DNA of 64,000 nt from positions 868,001-932,000 of the forward strand of contig VTFK01000148.1 of the NCBI GenBank assembly GCA_009617715.1, in the 5' to 3' direction. A program made the position numbers and the translations under genes. Below, one piece after another: positions 1 through 13,500 of this stretch. This DNA is from Plectrocnemia conspersa. Lineage: Eukaryota; Arthropoda; Insecta; Trichoptera; Polycentropodidae. The notes beneath the pieces are model-generated. The model was not told the origin of the DNA. It searched no databases and saw only the letters and a list, made by a program, of their open reading frames with translations. How positions within the stretch are numbered: the stretch's first letter is position 1; each line of letters begins with the position of its first letter.

Positions 1-980
1 GAGAGATATTTTCCTGAAATGGCAAGCTTAAATGCAAGGATGTGTTTATTTTAACAATCCCTTTGATTTATAGCAATTTGCGTTTTCGCTTCAAGTGGAT
101 TAAATACACAAGGACACTCGCTTTATGTGACAGCATTTTCTCGATTTGCATAGAAGAAACGGATCACTGAACACAAACTGCAAGCCTTGTAAACTTTCAA
201 AGTGTTTTCAATCGAAAAAATCGTTTATATCTTAAGAAACTTTGTATCGCTACTTTCAAATATTCCTCGCAATATGTATATTTATTTTTTTTATTAAACA
301 TGCTTCAAGAAAACTTCACCACAGTAAAGTAACAAAATGTTATTTTGAAATATTGTTTCCTTTAAAGCCAAAATTGTAAATTCTGAGATTGACATTTTTT
401 GTAGAGTTGCAATCCCTATGACAACTGAACCAATTTATCCAACCGTCGAGCCGAAATCGAATTTCAAACAAACGAAATCGCGCTAACGTGTATCGCTTTT
501 CAAGCACAGACCACTGGACTTTAAAGCATACCAAAGGGCTGTCAGATTTGTTTTTTGCGTTTATTTATACAAAGTGCGGGTAAAGGACGTACTATTCGGT
601 GTCAAAGCATATCGATATTGTCCAATTATAGGTATTCCATCAAAGGTTCACAATTAACGATTCCCGTCGCCAGAGATCAAAGTACACACAGACGCAGAAA
701 TAATAATACAACATTTGTCGCTTCAGCTGAACCGTAGTGTTCGAAACCGCAATGCTGATGTTGACTGAAGTTTTTGAAGCGTGTAATACGCTGTAAGTAT
801 TCCGCCAACAATCCATCCATCCGTTCGTGTTTGAAGTGCTGCTTTAGCTTAAACAAACACCTTAACCCACCTTACCCGGTGCTGGCGGCGCCCCAGAAAT
901 GGTTTAACGATGGCCACGACAACAACTTCTCTAACCAAACACATTATGAGCGTCATAAAAGTTCCCACACAAGCACACAC
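1..980. other. Gene-free leading region, moderately AT-rich
   Basis: I see no convincing coding exon here. Short open frames exist but lack family motifs. GC is higher near 830-1060, where there are two small inverted repeats, described separately. Confidence 0.5.
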
Positions 981-1055
981 ACGCGTAGGCTATACTAATA
1001 TATATGCAGCCTACGCGTCTTCTGCAACTGGTAGCCAGAGGACCCCTTGGGGTCC
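981..1055. repeat. Two adjacent small inverted repeats
   Basis: The 11-bp arms acgcgtaggct (981-991) and agcctacgcgt (1008-1018) are perfect reverse complements around a 16-bp AT-rich spacer. Just downstream, ggacccc (1040-1046) and ggggtcc (1049-1055) form a second hairpin with a 2-bp spacer. Function is unknown. They may be parts of one decayed foldback element together with the repeat at 1091-1132. Confidence 0.55.
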
Positions 1056-1090
1056 ACGAGTTTTTCACAAATATACAAATGTAGAAAAAA

Positions 1091-1132
1091 TGATCATCGT
1101 GACGCATTAGGGTAACCTGTGACGTTACGATA
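1091..1132 (+). repeat. Dispersed palindromic repeat, copy 1
   Basis: This stretch shares atcgtgacgc, gggtaacctgt and gttacgat with the segment at 31213-31254, where the sequence is a clear inverted repeat. It is probably the end of a small non-autonomous DNA element. The pairing in this copy is less perfect. Confidence 0.5.
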
Positions 1133-3528
1133 AAAATAATAATTAACTTTGTTCGATATTTTAAAGCATGACTTACTATTATATTATTTAGAAAATATAT
1201 TGTGAAATTGTAACATTATTTTATAGCAACATTGAAGTAAATCAAACACTGTAAACCAATTACTGCGATCAGTCGTTCATCGCTAATCTTATCAATTATT
1301 TTCTTTTCCATTTCGATGCGCATTGAAGTTATTTTAAATTACGTTTATATTATTAAAAGCAGTTTTTCCATAGAGTAGCTGTAAACCCAATGAAAAATTC
1401 ACTTATGTAAATCTACGATTTCTCAATATATTGTTTAAATAATATTATTGTTCTAAGTAGTAAGAATTTATTTCGGTTTAAAATTTAAAGTAATAATGAA
1501 GATTTTTTTAAATAAAGTCGTTCAAGATTATTATTTTTTAAGAAGTTCTGGCGGTAGTTGAGTTTTTCCATTTTCATATATCAAAATATATTCAAGCTCT
1601 TTTTTATTGTAATGGTTTTATTTGTATATGATTTTTAAAACCTGTTTCGATATGTTCATATATAGAAGCTATTACGATATTGCTTTTATTAAAATGATAT
1701 GCGTCGTATTTGAAATTGAATACTACATAAGTTTAATACGACATAAAATACATTATCAATCATAATATAACATTGCATGTATTAACATTTCAAGTACCAT
1801 ATAAACATTACATAAACGAAGCACAGGAATATACAGAAAGGCCAAAGAGTAAATTTTATCTTAATAAATTCAGTTTAATATTAATTAAAACATAATTTTT
1901 CACGGCACACTGTCTAAAATAAATTAGTTAATGGCATAGTAAATTTAGTGCATATCAGGAACTAAAATAAAACGAGTAACAGCTCAAAGATAACTTTAAC
2001 GTTGAAATGTCTGAAAGTGAGGGTTCTTCAAATTCATAATAAATGGTGAAAAATAAGGTCTAGAATGTGAGACTTAAACATGGTAAAGCTATGCTTTAAG
2101 AAAAAATATAAAAAAAGGCTAGTTTGTATTTGTCAATATCGTGAATAAAAACTAGACAATAGTACAAAATTGATTTGCTCTGACGAATCCAAATTTGAGG
2201 TGAGTTTAAGCTTTTAAACTCTTGTTTGTATCAATAAATAAGCACAATTTTCTTGCATCTATCTTATATGTATCATCTGCAAAGGCATATTACTAATGAC
2301 AATGCACCTGTGAATTCTAAGTAGACATTCATAGCATTGTTAACTTAATTAATAATCAAATTTTAACGCGCATCTTTTAGTATGACTCTTATTTTGATAT
2401 AAAAATCGTTTTGTTAAGCACGTTTACCTTTGCTCTGAATTACTATGCAATCTCTCTTCATGCTGTAATGCAGCGGTTTCCAAGTTGTGCGCGCGGACTA
2501 GTTCAAAGGAGAGCGAAAAGTTCAACCATCAATCCTTTATTATATATAGTATATAAATGTATTCCTAATATTGTGAATAAAATGAATTATTTATAAATAG
2601 CCGCTAATAATATCGATACTGAAGTTGATACTAAAATAATAGAAACCATTAACCAATAAAATACAATCTATCTGATTTTTTTATGGATAAGTCGTTTTTT
2701 TTTAAATAATTAGATAGGCTTAAGAAAAATAAGTAAACGTGCAAAAATTTTTCTTTCTATTTTTAGCATCGTACTAAGTTTTTTTAATTATCGCAAAATA
2801 ATTAAATATGCATTTATGTACATAAAATATATATGTATGTATATATGCGTCTACCCAAATATATTTTAAGATAGGTAGTTAATTAAATTGCCGCACTTTT
2901 TGCCACCCACCTTCGCTTGCTGCTACATAAATCAATTTTCCGAGGGTAGTTTGCTGCCTTAAAAGTTTGTCTGGTTTATTTTATGCTGTAATTCGCGGAA
3001 ATGGATCTATGCAAGTGGCCATATATTTTAATTAAACATGTTTATGTTAGAAAAAATGTTGATTCGTATTAAAAAAAATTTTTTTTTTTAATTTTGTATT
3101 AATTATTTTCAGAGCTTAACTTAGTAAATTTAACCACTTTGCTAATTTATTTATAAAAGTTTTATATGATGCAGTATTTTTGACATATGTTTTATTACAA
3201 AACCTAATTAAAATCCAAACAATCTGAACATATTCCAATCATTAAAATGTTAAGTGTGTTTTAATACATTATTCTTAAATCATTCGGGTTTAACTCTTGA
3301 AGGTGTTGGGATACTGCTTAACTGGATCAAATCGAATAGCCGAGATGAAAACTACTTCTTTTTTCAATGTTCCTGGTCGATTCGTCTGAACTCTTGTACA
3401 TTTTAAATAAGTTCAAGTAAAAGTTGGAGAATCTGATGTCACTTCTATTTTATATCGCAATCCTTTCGCCAATGCATGTATTTGGAACAAAACTAAAATC
3501 TTTGTTGTTGTGTAATATTTATTTAATT
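1133..3528. other. AT-rich gene-free region
   Basis: No coding sequence is recognised. Around 2467-2497 there is a stretch (gcggtttccaagttgtgcgc) resembling the terminal repeat of some hAT elements, too short to assign. The rest is AT-rich with short A and T runs. Confidence 0.4.
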
Positions 3529-3585
3529 ATTAAAACTAACAACAACGGTTAAGCTCATATTAAAACTAACAACAACGGTTAAGCT
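3529..3585 (+). repeat. Two-copy 27-bp tandem duplication
   Basis: Two identical 27-bp units (3529-3555 and 3559-3585) are separated by cat, giving a period of 30 bp. They contain aacaacaacggttaagct. This looks like a recent local duplication. Confidence 0.8.
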
Positions 3586-4145
3586 ATATTCGCAGCTAAC
3601 TATTTTTTGTTAGAGTTCCCAACAAAAATTATTTAAAAAATAGTTTAGGCCTAGCGGCGCCGTTTATTGAAAAGTAATAAAAAAACAATTCAAAACCATA
3701 CAATTATATTAATAGCTATTAAAGAATTATCCTAAAACCACAATAACAAAACAAGAGGTTTTAATTTATTTATAAAATTTAAATCTTAAAAAAACATTTA
3801 CAAAGAGTTAAAAATAAACAATACTCACAAATTATTATTTTTACACGTATTTGACAAAATGCCACATTCGCAATTTTCACCTCTTGGGGGTGTAGATTTA
3901 AAACATCACGTGGCAAAGGGGCGGGTCGTCTAAATTTAGAACACGTGACAAATAAAAACAAACCCTATTCATATATTATGCCTATACATAGGTATAATAT
4001 AATATATGAATACATACATGGTATGTATTGTTATATACAAATAAAATATTTTTTAAATATAAATTTTTATTTTTTTTAAAAACTCATTATTAGGTAAAAA
4101 AATCAATAATAACTCTTATCTAAAATAAAAAAAACAACTATATAT
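3586..4145. other. AT-rich region without recognised features
   Basis: No gene is seen. Short direct and inverted AT repeats occur near 3970-4030 (tatgcctatacataggtata). Confidence 0.4.
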
Positions 4146-4456
4146 GAGTTATCCATAGATTAATTTATAATTATTAATATAGATGTCACCGATTCCAAGA
4201 TTCAGTTTGGTGGTTAATACTTACTTGTAACACCAGACTGAAAGTCTGGGAATCGGTGCCATCTATGTATATTAATAATTATAAATTAATATTTGTAATA
4301 CAATTTATAGCCAATAGATGTCACTGCAGCTAGGGTCACATTTTTTAATAAGAGCAAAAAAAATAATAAATAAAAATTTGAGTGTCGCTGTCGGGGTTCG
4401 AAACCGCAACCTCAGAGTTACTAGTCTGAGACGTTACGGGTTACACTATTTCGTTC
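4146..4456 (-). repeat. tRNA-related SINE-like element, copy 1
   Basis: Read on the minus strand, about 4455 to 4381 is a tRNA-like head: a D-arm-like stretch, an arm formed by ctcaga/tctgag around an 8-nt loop, and a T-arm-like ggtttcgaacccc (B-box-like). The same head occurs at 10661-10735 on the plus strand. The body continues to an inverted repeat at 4181-4265, where caccgattcc-type arms face each other. The final segment (tctggtg...ttaatacttacttgtaa) is also present in the second copy. These features suggest a Pol III-derived SINE, partly rearranged in this copy. Confidence 0.55.
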
Positions 4457-4515
4457 TTATATATGTATATATATATATATAAGAACGAAATATATATATA
4501 AGAATATATATATTA
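4448..4515. repeat. Palindromic TA-rich microsatellite
   Basis: The arms atttcgttcttat and ataagaacgaaat (4448-4491) face each other around (TA)n, followed by further TA repeats. It probably arose from expansion next to the SINE end. Confidence 0.65.
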
Positions 4516-6389
4516 TTGTTATTTATATAAGGCTCTTCTGCCCCACATTTACATAATAAATAATCAAGAGTTCATACATTGTATAATGAGATAATCACAT
4601 AATATCCATGTCCTTGTATTAACTGTTTACTAAGAACCTTTATTTACATATTTGGGTTTCTCTAAGTAAATAGTTATTTATATATTTTGTTGGTTACACT
4701 ATATTTGACTAAAATATTAATCAATAAAAATTGTAATAACCACTTTGCATTGAAATATTATATAATTATAAGTACAATAGAATATAACTATAGTTAAATA
4801 GATTACAGTTACTCTTTTTAAACGTTGATCGTTATTTTACAAGGTCGTTTTAAGTGGGTACAAGGAAACCAAGTGACCTGATTTCGTACCCAACCTCTTT
4901 TCAATGACCTAATTTCTACTTGACATAGAATTGATATTAAATTCTCATGTGTATAGTAAGTAAACTTATTTAGAAATCAAATTTATATCATTTTTCTGAA
5001 GTGTTGCATTGACTTATTTTTAATAATATTTTGAATAAATATCAGCGATATTTCAAGTCACAAGGTAAGGTTACTTTGATTATAAACCACGTAAGTCTGA
5101 TTATCGAAAAAATTCAAGTAATGGAAAATGTTTCAGTTTGCCTTTTGTGAGAAGATATTTGCTTTCGAACAAACGCTACATAAACATTGATGTGTACAGT
5201 GAATGTGTGAGATTTCGGGTAATCTCGGGTGTGAGGGTTATTGTCAGGCGATGCTTGAGATGGGATTACTTATGAAACGTCTTTAAGATTACCATATTTC
5301 ATAGTTTGTATAGAAATTGTGGTGCAAACATCGGTGCGATGGAAAGTGCAAACGTTGTACGCGATGGAAAGCTTGTCACACCAGAGCCACAATTAGGCAC
5401 CACTTGTGGTATTTATATAGCTTTTAAATAAGTCCCTAACAATAACCTAATTGCTTACTTCACTTAATTACGCGTTGAAGATGACGATCAAAGACAATTT
5501 AAATTAGTCAAAGGGAGAAGAACAATAAATAATAGTGGAACTAAAAATATTTCTTTTTCTGAAAATCACAGCATCGGCAATATATCTAGTAAACAAAGTA
5601 AGAACATTTCTGCTTACTTGTAGTAATTAAAAGTACCTACAAAAAATGATGCTCATATTTAAAGTAAGCATTAAAAGAAATCATTAGACTGTAAAACTAA
5701 AACTAAATTTGCAGAAAGCGTTTTGAGAGCAATAAAATAAATTGTCGAAGCACTATTCTATATCTATTCCATGATTTCGCAAAGTATGTTCCGCATAACA
5801 TTAATGTTCCTTTAATAAATTTGAAAGGTTTTTCATAAATAGTGATTATTTAATAATTATTTATTCCTGCAGATATTTAACTAAAATAAAATAAAATTAA
5901 CCTTTCGTTATAAGAACAGAGAGTTTTAATACAAGAGAAAAAATTGTATCTGTAAAAATATTAGAAATTTAAATTTCTGTATTTTGATAAAATAAATGTG
6001 ACTGTTTTCTCACCTTAAATTATATATTTTAATACAAATTATATCATCATGCATTGACAGGTTTTCCCAATGCGTCATGATAGCCATTATTAATAACAAT
6101 AATTATGCAATAAAAAAAAATATAAAAACAAAAACGAAACACTTATGCCGCACACCTAAAATATATGGGCACCATCTAACATATATCGCTGAAACACTTT
6201 CGTGATTGGCAAGTTTGTTGTAAAGCTGGGTGGTTCATGCAAGAGAAGCGTTCTCAATCGCTGATGTTTTGACCACAACGGGCAAGAACAAGAGATGTAA
6301 TCGCGACTCTCTAAGACACTCAATTAAGTCAATCATTAATGTTTGGCTAAAGCAGATGAAAATGTTTCCAAAGTAATTTTAGAACACTA
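4516..6389. other. AT-rich gene-free region
   Basis: No coding sequence is recognised. Small features: gcgatggaaag occurs twice (about 5337 and 5363); atttcatagtttgtatag at about 5296 recurs near 57060; an imperfect hairpin lies around 6046-6081 (catcatgcattg/caatgcgtcatgat). Confidence 0.4.
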
Positions 6390-6606
6390 CAGTGGCGTAG
6401 CTAGGGTATGTGCCACCCAGGGCGATCCTTAAAATTGCCGCCCCCCTCCATACATTTTTTGCAGGGTCTCTTGTTATTCGTGGATTTATATATGTTTTAG
6501 TGTATTCAGGGTTAAGAACCACGCTAGACGATCCCATCGCGAATATGCCGCCCCCAAGCAAGTGCCGCCCGGGCGGCCACTCCGCCCTACCATAGCTACG
6601 CCACTG
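6390..6606. mobile_element. hAT-type MITE (217 bp) with 8-bp target duplication
   Basis: The element starts cagtggcgtagcta and ends with its inverted counterpart tagctacgccactg. It is flanked by gaacacta (6382-6389) and gaacactt (6607-6614), an 8-bp duplication with one mismatch. An 8-bp duplication with CAG..CTG termini fits the hAT superfamily. The GC-rich interior (gccgcccccaagcaagtgcc) is shared with copies at 27700, 59591 and 61299. No transposase is encoded, so it is non-autonomous. Confidence 0.88.
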
Positions 6607-6614
6607 GAACACTT

Positions 6615-7425
6615 ACATGACTTAAAAACAACTTTTTCACAATATTTTTTGAAAAACTAGTAGATGCAATTCTAGGGTGAGTTTACTTTTAAATTCTGAT
6701 TCAAGTGATTTTTAATACTTATTTTATATAATAAATAACTCTAATATAAGATAAAATAACAAAGTTAATATTTTTTGTCAAATATATTTATTACATACCC
6801 TACAAAATAAACATGATCTTCCGTTAAAATTTAAGGATTTACAGAGTGTTCGAAAAGTTTGAGAAACCATAGACTCGATACATAGCTAACTTAATCACGC
6901 GAGTTAAAATCACATTGAGCGAAGAAGCGATAATTTTATATAAAAATAATAGAAGAAAAAGCAAAGAATAAAATATTTAACTGATCACTGATACGTTGAA
7001 CTATATTCTAATTCTGAATTTACTTGGTAACGATGATAATGATGTCACGTTCCCAGTAGCCGTTTTAAAAACTATTAAGGAAATATTAAAACTTTTTTAA
7101 TTTCTGGACTACTACAATATAAGTATCATCTGTAAAATTATCATTTAACAAGTCGTTTTCCCAGATACACTGGAATAGATTATGTTACGTTATGTTATGT
7201 TAAGTTATGTTACGCAATCTCAAGTGCTCAGTGATAGCTAAAACAAAAACTCAACATTGTTTGGCAAATTATTAAAATAAATAATAATTTTATATTATAT
7301 ATATATTTTTTTTGCGAATAGTTCGTGATCATGGCCGGAAAATCACGGCCGAAATATAGAATATATAATATATATATATATAAATATATATTTGATGAAT
7401 CGCGATTTTAAGCTATATATATATT

Positions 7426-7515
<90 letters not shown>

Positions 7516-9595
7516 TATTTATAAACTATATAAAGTTTTCAAACTCAATTAAAACAAATTCATGAGCTCGTCGCATGGGAGGCGGCAGATCAATTTCATG
7601 TCAAATCCATCATGAGTTTCGTTCTGACGAAACGTATACATACAAAGCATGTGTATGTGTTTTATTATTTATATTTATTTATATTTTTTTATTAGAATAA
7701 ACAATACATCAAAAAATTGTAAAGAATCGACTAAGGATATCTAAAAGACAAAGCGGTAAAAAATAATGAATTATATTAGTACAATTTTTTTCAACGACTG
7801 TCGTATTTCAATGCCTTATTTTTTATTATGAATTTTAATTGGAAAAAACAATATAGCGTGCTTTTTTTTATCAGTAACGAATTTGAACAAAATGTTTCAA
7901 TGGAAGTGCAGCCTTTTTAAGAAAATGCGGAGGAATTTGGAATCTGAACAGACAACACAATTAGCAATTAAACTTGACTTGAATTTTGCTTTTACAAAGC
8001 TATTTTATATCGTCAACAGTTTCTATTTATGTATTGGTCTAGCTAAACTAATAGACAAGTAACATAAAAGCAACATTTACATTTTGCTATACATAAATTT
8101 ACTGTAAATGTTGATATAAATTTTGATCAAAATTTATCTAAATGTACAAAAATGTCATTATCACAACTCACGTTGTTTGCAATATAATGTAAGTTAAAGC
8201 TTATATTTTTTTTATTTATATTTTGTAACTTGCTATTTTGTCAGTGACTAAATAGCAAAATGTAAAGAAAATGTATTAGCTCATGAGTACGCAGCAACTC
8301 ATCATCTTAGATAAAATTTATTATTTTTCATACAACAATGCATATATTCTTACAACTAGCTAAAGAATATAATCCCTGGATCCCAGACGATTCAATAAAT
8401 ATGTATTCCGGGATTAGTAAACATGACCCTAAAAAAATTATAATTAATTTCTGACAAAGTTAAATCTGTAAATATGTTATAACATAGTACAATTTATGAC
8501 TAATCTACGGGGATGTCGTAAGTATTAAATCAGTTACAAGCAAATTAGCAGAGCTATTTCATTTTTACAATTTAGTCATGGAAAATGAAATTATTACTTT
8601 GCATTGTGATATTTCTTTGATAGACATTTGATATTTATTAAAATTTAAGGACACGTTTTTCATATAAATAATGTATCAGATAGCATTTTCTTATCTTAAA
8701 ATGATAACATTTTTGAATCGAATTAGTTTAACAAATAATTCCTTAAAGTTAGCATTATCAAAATTATTCTGATTGTTGATTTGGCAGGAAAAATAAAAGT
8801 TAAAAATTTCCATTAAATCAACCCCAAATCCAATTTCGAGTATTTAATAGACAGCTCTTGACTATTTTTTTTATGTAAAAAATCGATCCAGACAACAAAC
8901 AAGTGTTCGAATGCTGTATTACTATATATCATATTCAAACGTATATTGGTAAATTTATTTATCAAAGTGAAATACACAAATACCTTTTACATATGACAAG
9001 TGGAGCATAAAAAATATCAATATGTGATCGTCAAGTGCTGGAGGCTAATATAACTGTGAACAAATTTAAGTCTGGATGGTTACGCTTTTTACCTGCGAAT
9101 ATATATTGCAATATTTCATAAACGTTGTACAAAACAAAGCCTTTGATATAACCTTTTACATCAAAAACTAGTTATTATTTTAGTCATTTAAAAGTAAATA
9201 CCCTTATGGACGCATAGATAAACTAAATTTAAAGCATCGCCAGAGAATTAAAACTCATCAAAATGCGTTAATAAAAAATATACGAATAATAATAATAAAA
9301 ATCTTAAAATAATATGTAATTAAGATTCTATACTAAAAAATAATAATTAAGAAAGTTGATGCAAACATCCACCAAAACTAGATAAGCAGGTAAGAAATTA
9401 TGGTCCAGGAACTGAAAAACAGATTATAATACTGTATATATATATTGTTTACAGTGCAATAAATTACGTTTTTAATACATTTAATTAACTTGCAGTAATT
9501 TTTTCCTTATTTTTTTATCACGATCCCAGCAAAGACTCACTATTCAAAGGATTTCCAACCGGCTATAAAATTATTTATATGACCTCGCCAAAGCA
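6615..9595. other. AT-rich gene-free region with a TA microsatellite
   Basis: No gene is seen. It includes a small GC-rich hairpin near 7330-7352 (atggccgg/cacggcc) and a long TA tract at 7421-7513. Confidence 0.4.
7421..7513. repeat. (TA)n microsatellite
   Basis: A nearly pure TA dinucleotide tract interrupted by a few aa/tt steps. Confidence 0.95.
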
Positions 9596-9985
9596 GGTCA
9601 ATTGAGAACGAGCTAATCCGCTCGATAGTTATCTATTATCTTTTTTCCGTTCTTCTCTCTATTTTTTTATTTATTCTTATTTTCTCCGTCTCTCTCACTC
9701 TCTCCTATCTTGTTGAAAAAAATTAGAACTAAGAGATGTTTGCCCGTGTGACCCGGAAATATCCGTACTACAGATCCAAACGATTGCACTCTTTCTGCGA
9801 AAACCACGCGAAGCGTGAAATTGAACTTTCAAATGAAATTCTCTAGTGATCTCATAGTTAAACAAAAGCAATTGCAGCTGCTCTCCTGCGGTCATTGTGT
9901 GCGTTCGCCAGGGCAGACCAATCGCTTTTTGAATTTTATCATACGAATTCTTCACTAATTTAAAAAACTCATAATACAATATGGA
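9596..9985. other. Higher-GC non-coding island, possible regulatory element
   Basis: This is less AT-rich than its surroundings and contains a pyrimidine-rich tract (about 9640-9710) and adjacent E-box-type sites caattgcagctg near 9869. A 94-codon minus-strand frame here has no recognisable domain. I treat it as non-coding, possibly a conserved cis-regulatory element; this is inference. Confidence 0.3.
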
Positions 9986-10657
9986 TGTCTATTTAATTTA
10001 ACAACGTTCTCGGAAGATATGCATCAATATGCTCTCCGCATACGAGTCTAATAATATACTACGAAGGATTTCCGGGAAGTAAAGATACAGGGCTAATAAA
10101 AATAAAATCGATTTTATCTCTATGTTAGCGAGATATTGCGCTTAAATGAAGAAATTCGTTTAAAAAAGTTTTTAAAAACAGCAAGCATTAAATAGCAAAA
10201 AATATTTAATAATAAATAATAAGTGCTCTTCTAATCAATCACAAATAAAATGCTTAAAAAAATGTATGTACTTTATATTTATTTATTTTTAAATCTCACA
10301 TACATTAGTTGGTTTCCAAAATATTTTGCAATGCCTATATTTTAATATTGCTTAATTAATTCATAATAAAAAAAAAAAAATATCAAGCTACTAAGAGCAA
10401 CGAACCCGAAGTTCGCGAGCAAATTATGCTTAAATTTGGAAAGTTATATTAATTCGAATCAACTTTGAATGTTCAAATGTAAGTAAATATATTTCCAGAT
10501 CGTTTTAATTACGAGAATCACATCAAGTATTATTCTAGCTGAAAAATAATATAGCCTTACACCAAGATTATTGAAACAATAAAAATGAATAATATTTAAA
10601 TCTGTTCCATTTTATACATAATATGAAACACATTTAAATATTAGTAACTTTAAGAAT

Positions 10658-10866
10658 GGAATAGCGTAGTCCGTAACGTCTCAGACTAGTAACTCTGAGG
10701 TTGCGGGTTCGAGCTCCGGCAGCGGTACTCGAATTTTTATTTATAAAAATGCGCTATTATAAATTGTATAATACTAAATCATTTATAAGTAATATTATAG
10801 CTGTCACTGATTCCCATACTTTCAATCTGGTGGTTAATACTTACTTGTAAGTATTCATTATGGCTG
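10658..10866 (+). repeat. tRNA-related SINE-like element, copy 2
   Basis: tagcgtagtccgtaacg (A-box-like) is followed by an arm ctcaga...tctgag and gcgggttcgagctcc (B-box-like). This matches the minus-strand copy at 4381-4455. Downstream, cactgattccca...ttcaatctggtggttaatacttacttgtaa matches the 4190-4240 segment. The family therefore has a tRNA-like head and a shared 3' body. Confidence 0.6.
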
Positions 10867-12749
10867 AATGACTTACTCAGTTGGTACAGATTTGCCCATT
10901 GTAAAATTTATTATCAATATTATTTTTCTTATATTTTCAACTTACTGTGCGAATAAATTAAAGTTTGTTAATAGTTGTATGACATTAATTATCCAGTACT
11001 TTTTTTAGTGTTGATTAAATATACATTTATTTATGATCTCAGTCATGATGATATAAACATTTATTTTGTTAAAAAATATTTAAAAATGCCAGCTTGTTTG
11101 CTTACTAATAATTAATTGTTTATTTATTTTTTTTAAAATAGCACAAAAATAAAATTATAAAAAACAGTTTCATTTATATACATAAGATAACATTTTTTTA
11201 TATGTAAATATATTTTCACAGTAATTTTAATTTAAACATTTATATTAAGTACATAAACATTGGCGACAACTGCATGGTTAGCCATAGAAAATGCTCACTT
11301 TTGAATTCTGGTTCCATGAAAACCTTTGGCACAAACATGTGTAGATATTTTCTGCCTGAAGTAGCAACAAAAAGTATAACATTTTTATATGAATATTGCT
11401 AATGTATTAAATTATTATTAATTTTATGGATACGTTTTGCTAATAATTGTTAATATAATTTAATATACATATGTTATATTTTTATATTTATAGCACAGCG
11501 ATAGTTGGAAACGACTTTAGAATACAATCTTATAAACGATGGCCACCAGAGATTGTTGATTGCACAGAGAAAAAGTACATAGCACGGCTGGTACAAATTA
11601 AATGATTTGGTTTCCTTTAACTGAACCCTTTCGTCGGTTTTACTCATTAAATATACTTTTATATACGTACATGTAGTTGTAATGAGTAGTAATAAACATG
11701 TTAATTAGAGCACAATGTGGCAAATAATGTCATTTTTTAAAAATACATATTGATTAAAAATGCATGATATTTTAATACTATCACTAAAATGAAAAAAATT
11801 GAGCTGTTTAAAATTAATTCCGATAATTTAGAAATTTAAGAACATACATAAAAAATGTATATATGCACATATAACATTTTTTATTCTAAAGAAAAAATAT
11901 AAATAATTAATGTACAAACTTTATTGGCTTTTTTGTAGCTAAATTTTTAATTATATAGACGAAAATAATGAAATTTGCTATTTTTCTTTATATAGAAAAA
12001 AATCCAAAGATGTAAATCGGTTTTGGCTCCTCGATATTAAAGATCACTTTTAATAATTTAAACTTTAAAAAACTGCAATCGGTTGAGCTACAATTACAAA
12101 ATTTGTAATACTAATAATACATTTGGGTAAGCTTAAGAAAGATTATTTTTATTGAAAAATGTCATCAATCAAAACATCTGGATTTCTTAAAATAATTACC
12201 ATTTAAATACATATATGTGTAAATCATGAAAACATTTAAAATATATTGCTCGAACTAGCAATTTTATTCATATATAGAAAACCAAATATATGTTGGTGAC
12301 TTTTATATAGTTGAAATCTGTTTTTAAAATATATAACTGCGGTATCAATTATCTTTAAAAAATAGTTGATCCTAAAATTTCACTCGTCGCTAAATATCAA
12401 GGTTTCGTCTCACCCCTCGTTATCAAAGAATTTTATTTTTTACCCTCTAAGCGAAGATTTGAACTCCGCCCTTATATCTTATTCATTTAAAATTTCTTTT
12501 CCCTTGATAATAGCCTTTCCAAAACCTTCACTTTTGTATATATTAAAAAGATAATTTTATTCATTTAAATGCTGAATAGCTAAATTTATATACATTTTTG
12601 CACTTTGCAAAGCTTTTCTAACCATATTTAGTTTTGCTAAAAATCATACAAAATATAGTTTCTAATACTGAATTCAAATTCATTGAATTTTTGCAATAGA
12701 CACAAAATTTCACTCTTTAATGTATTGTCAGATAAATTTGTGACAATAC
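10867..12749. other. AT-rich gene-free region
   Basis: No coding sequence recognised; short AT-rich open frames only. Confidence 0.4.
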
Positions 12750-13500
12750 TATAGTATAGAAATAGTGGATAATATAAAATATTTAGGAGTAATTGTTGAT
12801 ACAAAATTAAATTTACAAGAACATTGTAATTACATATTAAAAAAAAATAGTAGAAAATTAGGTTTATTATCTAGATTAAGAAATATATTAAGTATATATA
12901 CAAAAAAAAATTTACAATAGTATAATATTGCCCCATTTTAATTATTGTGCAACACTATTAAATATGTTAAATAAATTAGACAAACAAATGTTGCAAAAAT
13001 TACAAAATAGGGCAATGAGAGTAATCTTAAAAAAAAAATAGATTAACTAATTGTAAAAGTATGATTGATAGATTAGAATGGTTGAATGTTCAAGAAATAT
13101 TGAGTATGAATGTTTTAGTATTTATATATAAGTTAGAAAATAATATGTTACCAAAATATTTTAATAAGTATTTAATAATAAATAAAGATGTACATAAATA
13201 TAATACTAGAAATAGAGAAAATTTAAAGATAATTAAGTATAAGAAAACGAGTACGGCTAGGGGAATTATGTACGGAGGTTTTGATTTATATAATAGTCTT
13301 CCAAGAGAAACGAAACAGCAAAAAAATATAACGGGTTTCATAAATGGAATAAAAAAACACCTTCGTACATATAGAAATAAATTATAATAATTATTTCTTT
13401 CTGTTATGTATTTTTTATATATTTTTATATATGTTTACTAAATTTGTTAGATGTAAAGATTAGCTATTAAGCTAAATAAATTAATAAAATAAAATAAAAT
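12750..13500 (+). mobile_element. CR1/L2-like LINE, 5'-truncated 3' end, copy 1
   Basis: From about 12750 this is nearly identical to 29317-30100, the 3' part of a longer LINE copy. It encodes the region after the reverse transcriptase core (LQNRAMRV, then MIDRLEWLNVQEILSMNVL and YNTRNREN) and ends in taaataaattaataaaataaaataaaat, the family's simple-repeat 3' tail. Frameshifts near 12850-13040 break the frame; the last 108 codons (13061-13387) are open. The 5' truncation is typical of target-primed insertion. High similarity to the copies at 28.7 and 35.1 kb suggests recent activity. Confidence 0.85.

Noticed and set aside
13090..13341. Minus-strand 83-codon frame
   Set aside because: Antisense of the CR1-like LINE C-terminal coding region; the same shadow appears at 35417-35668.
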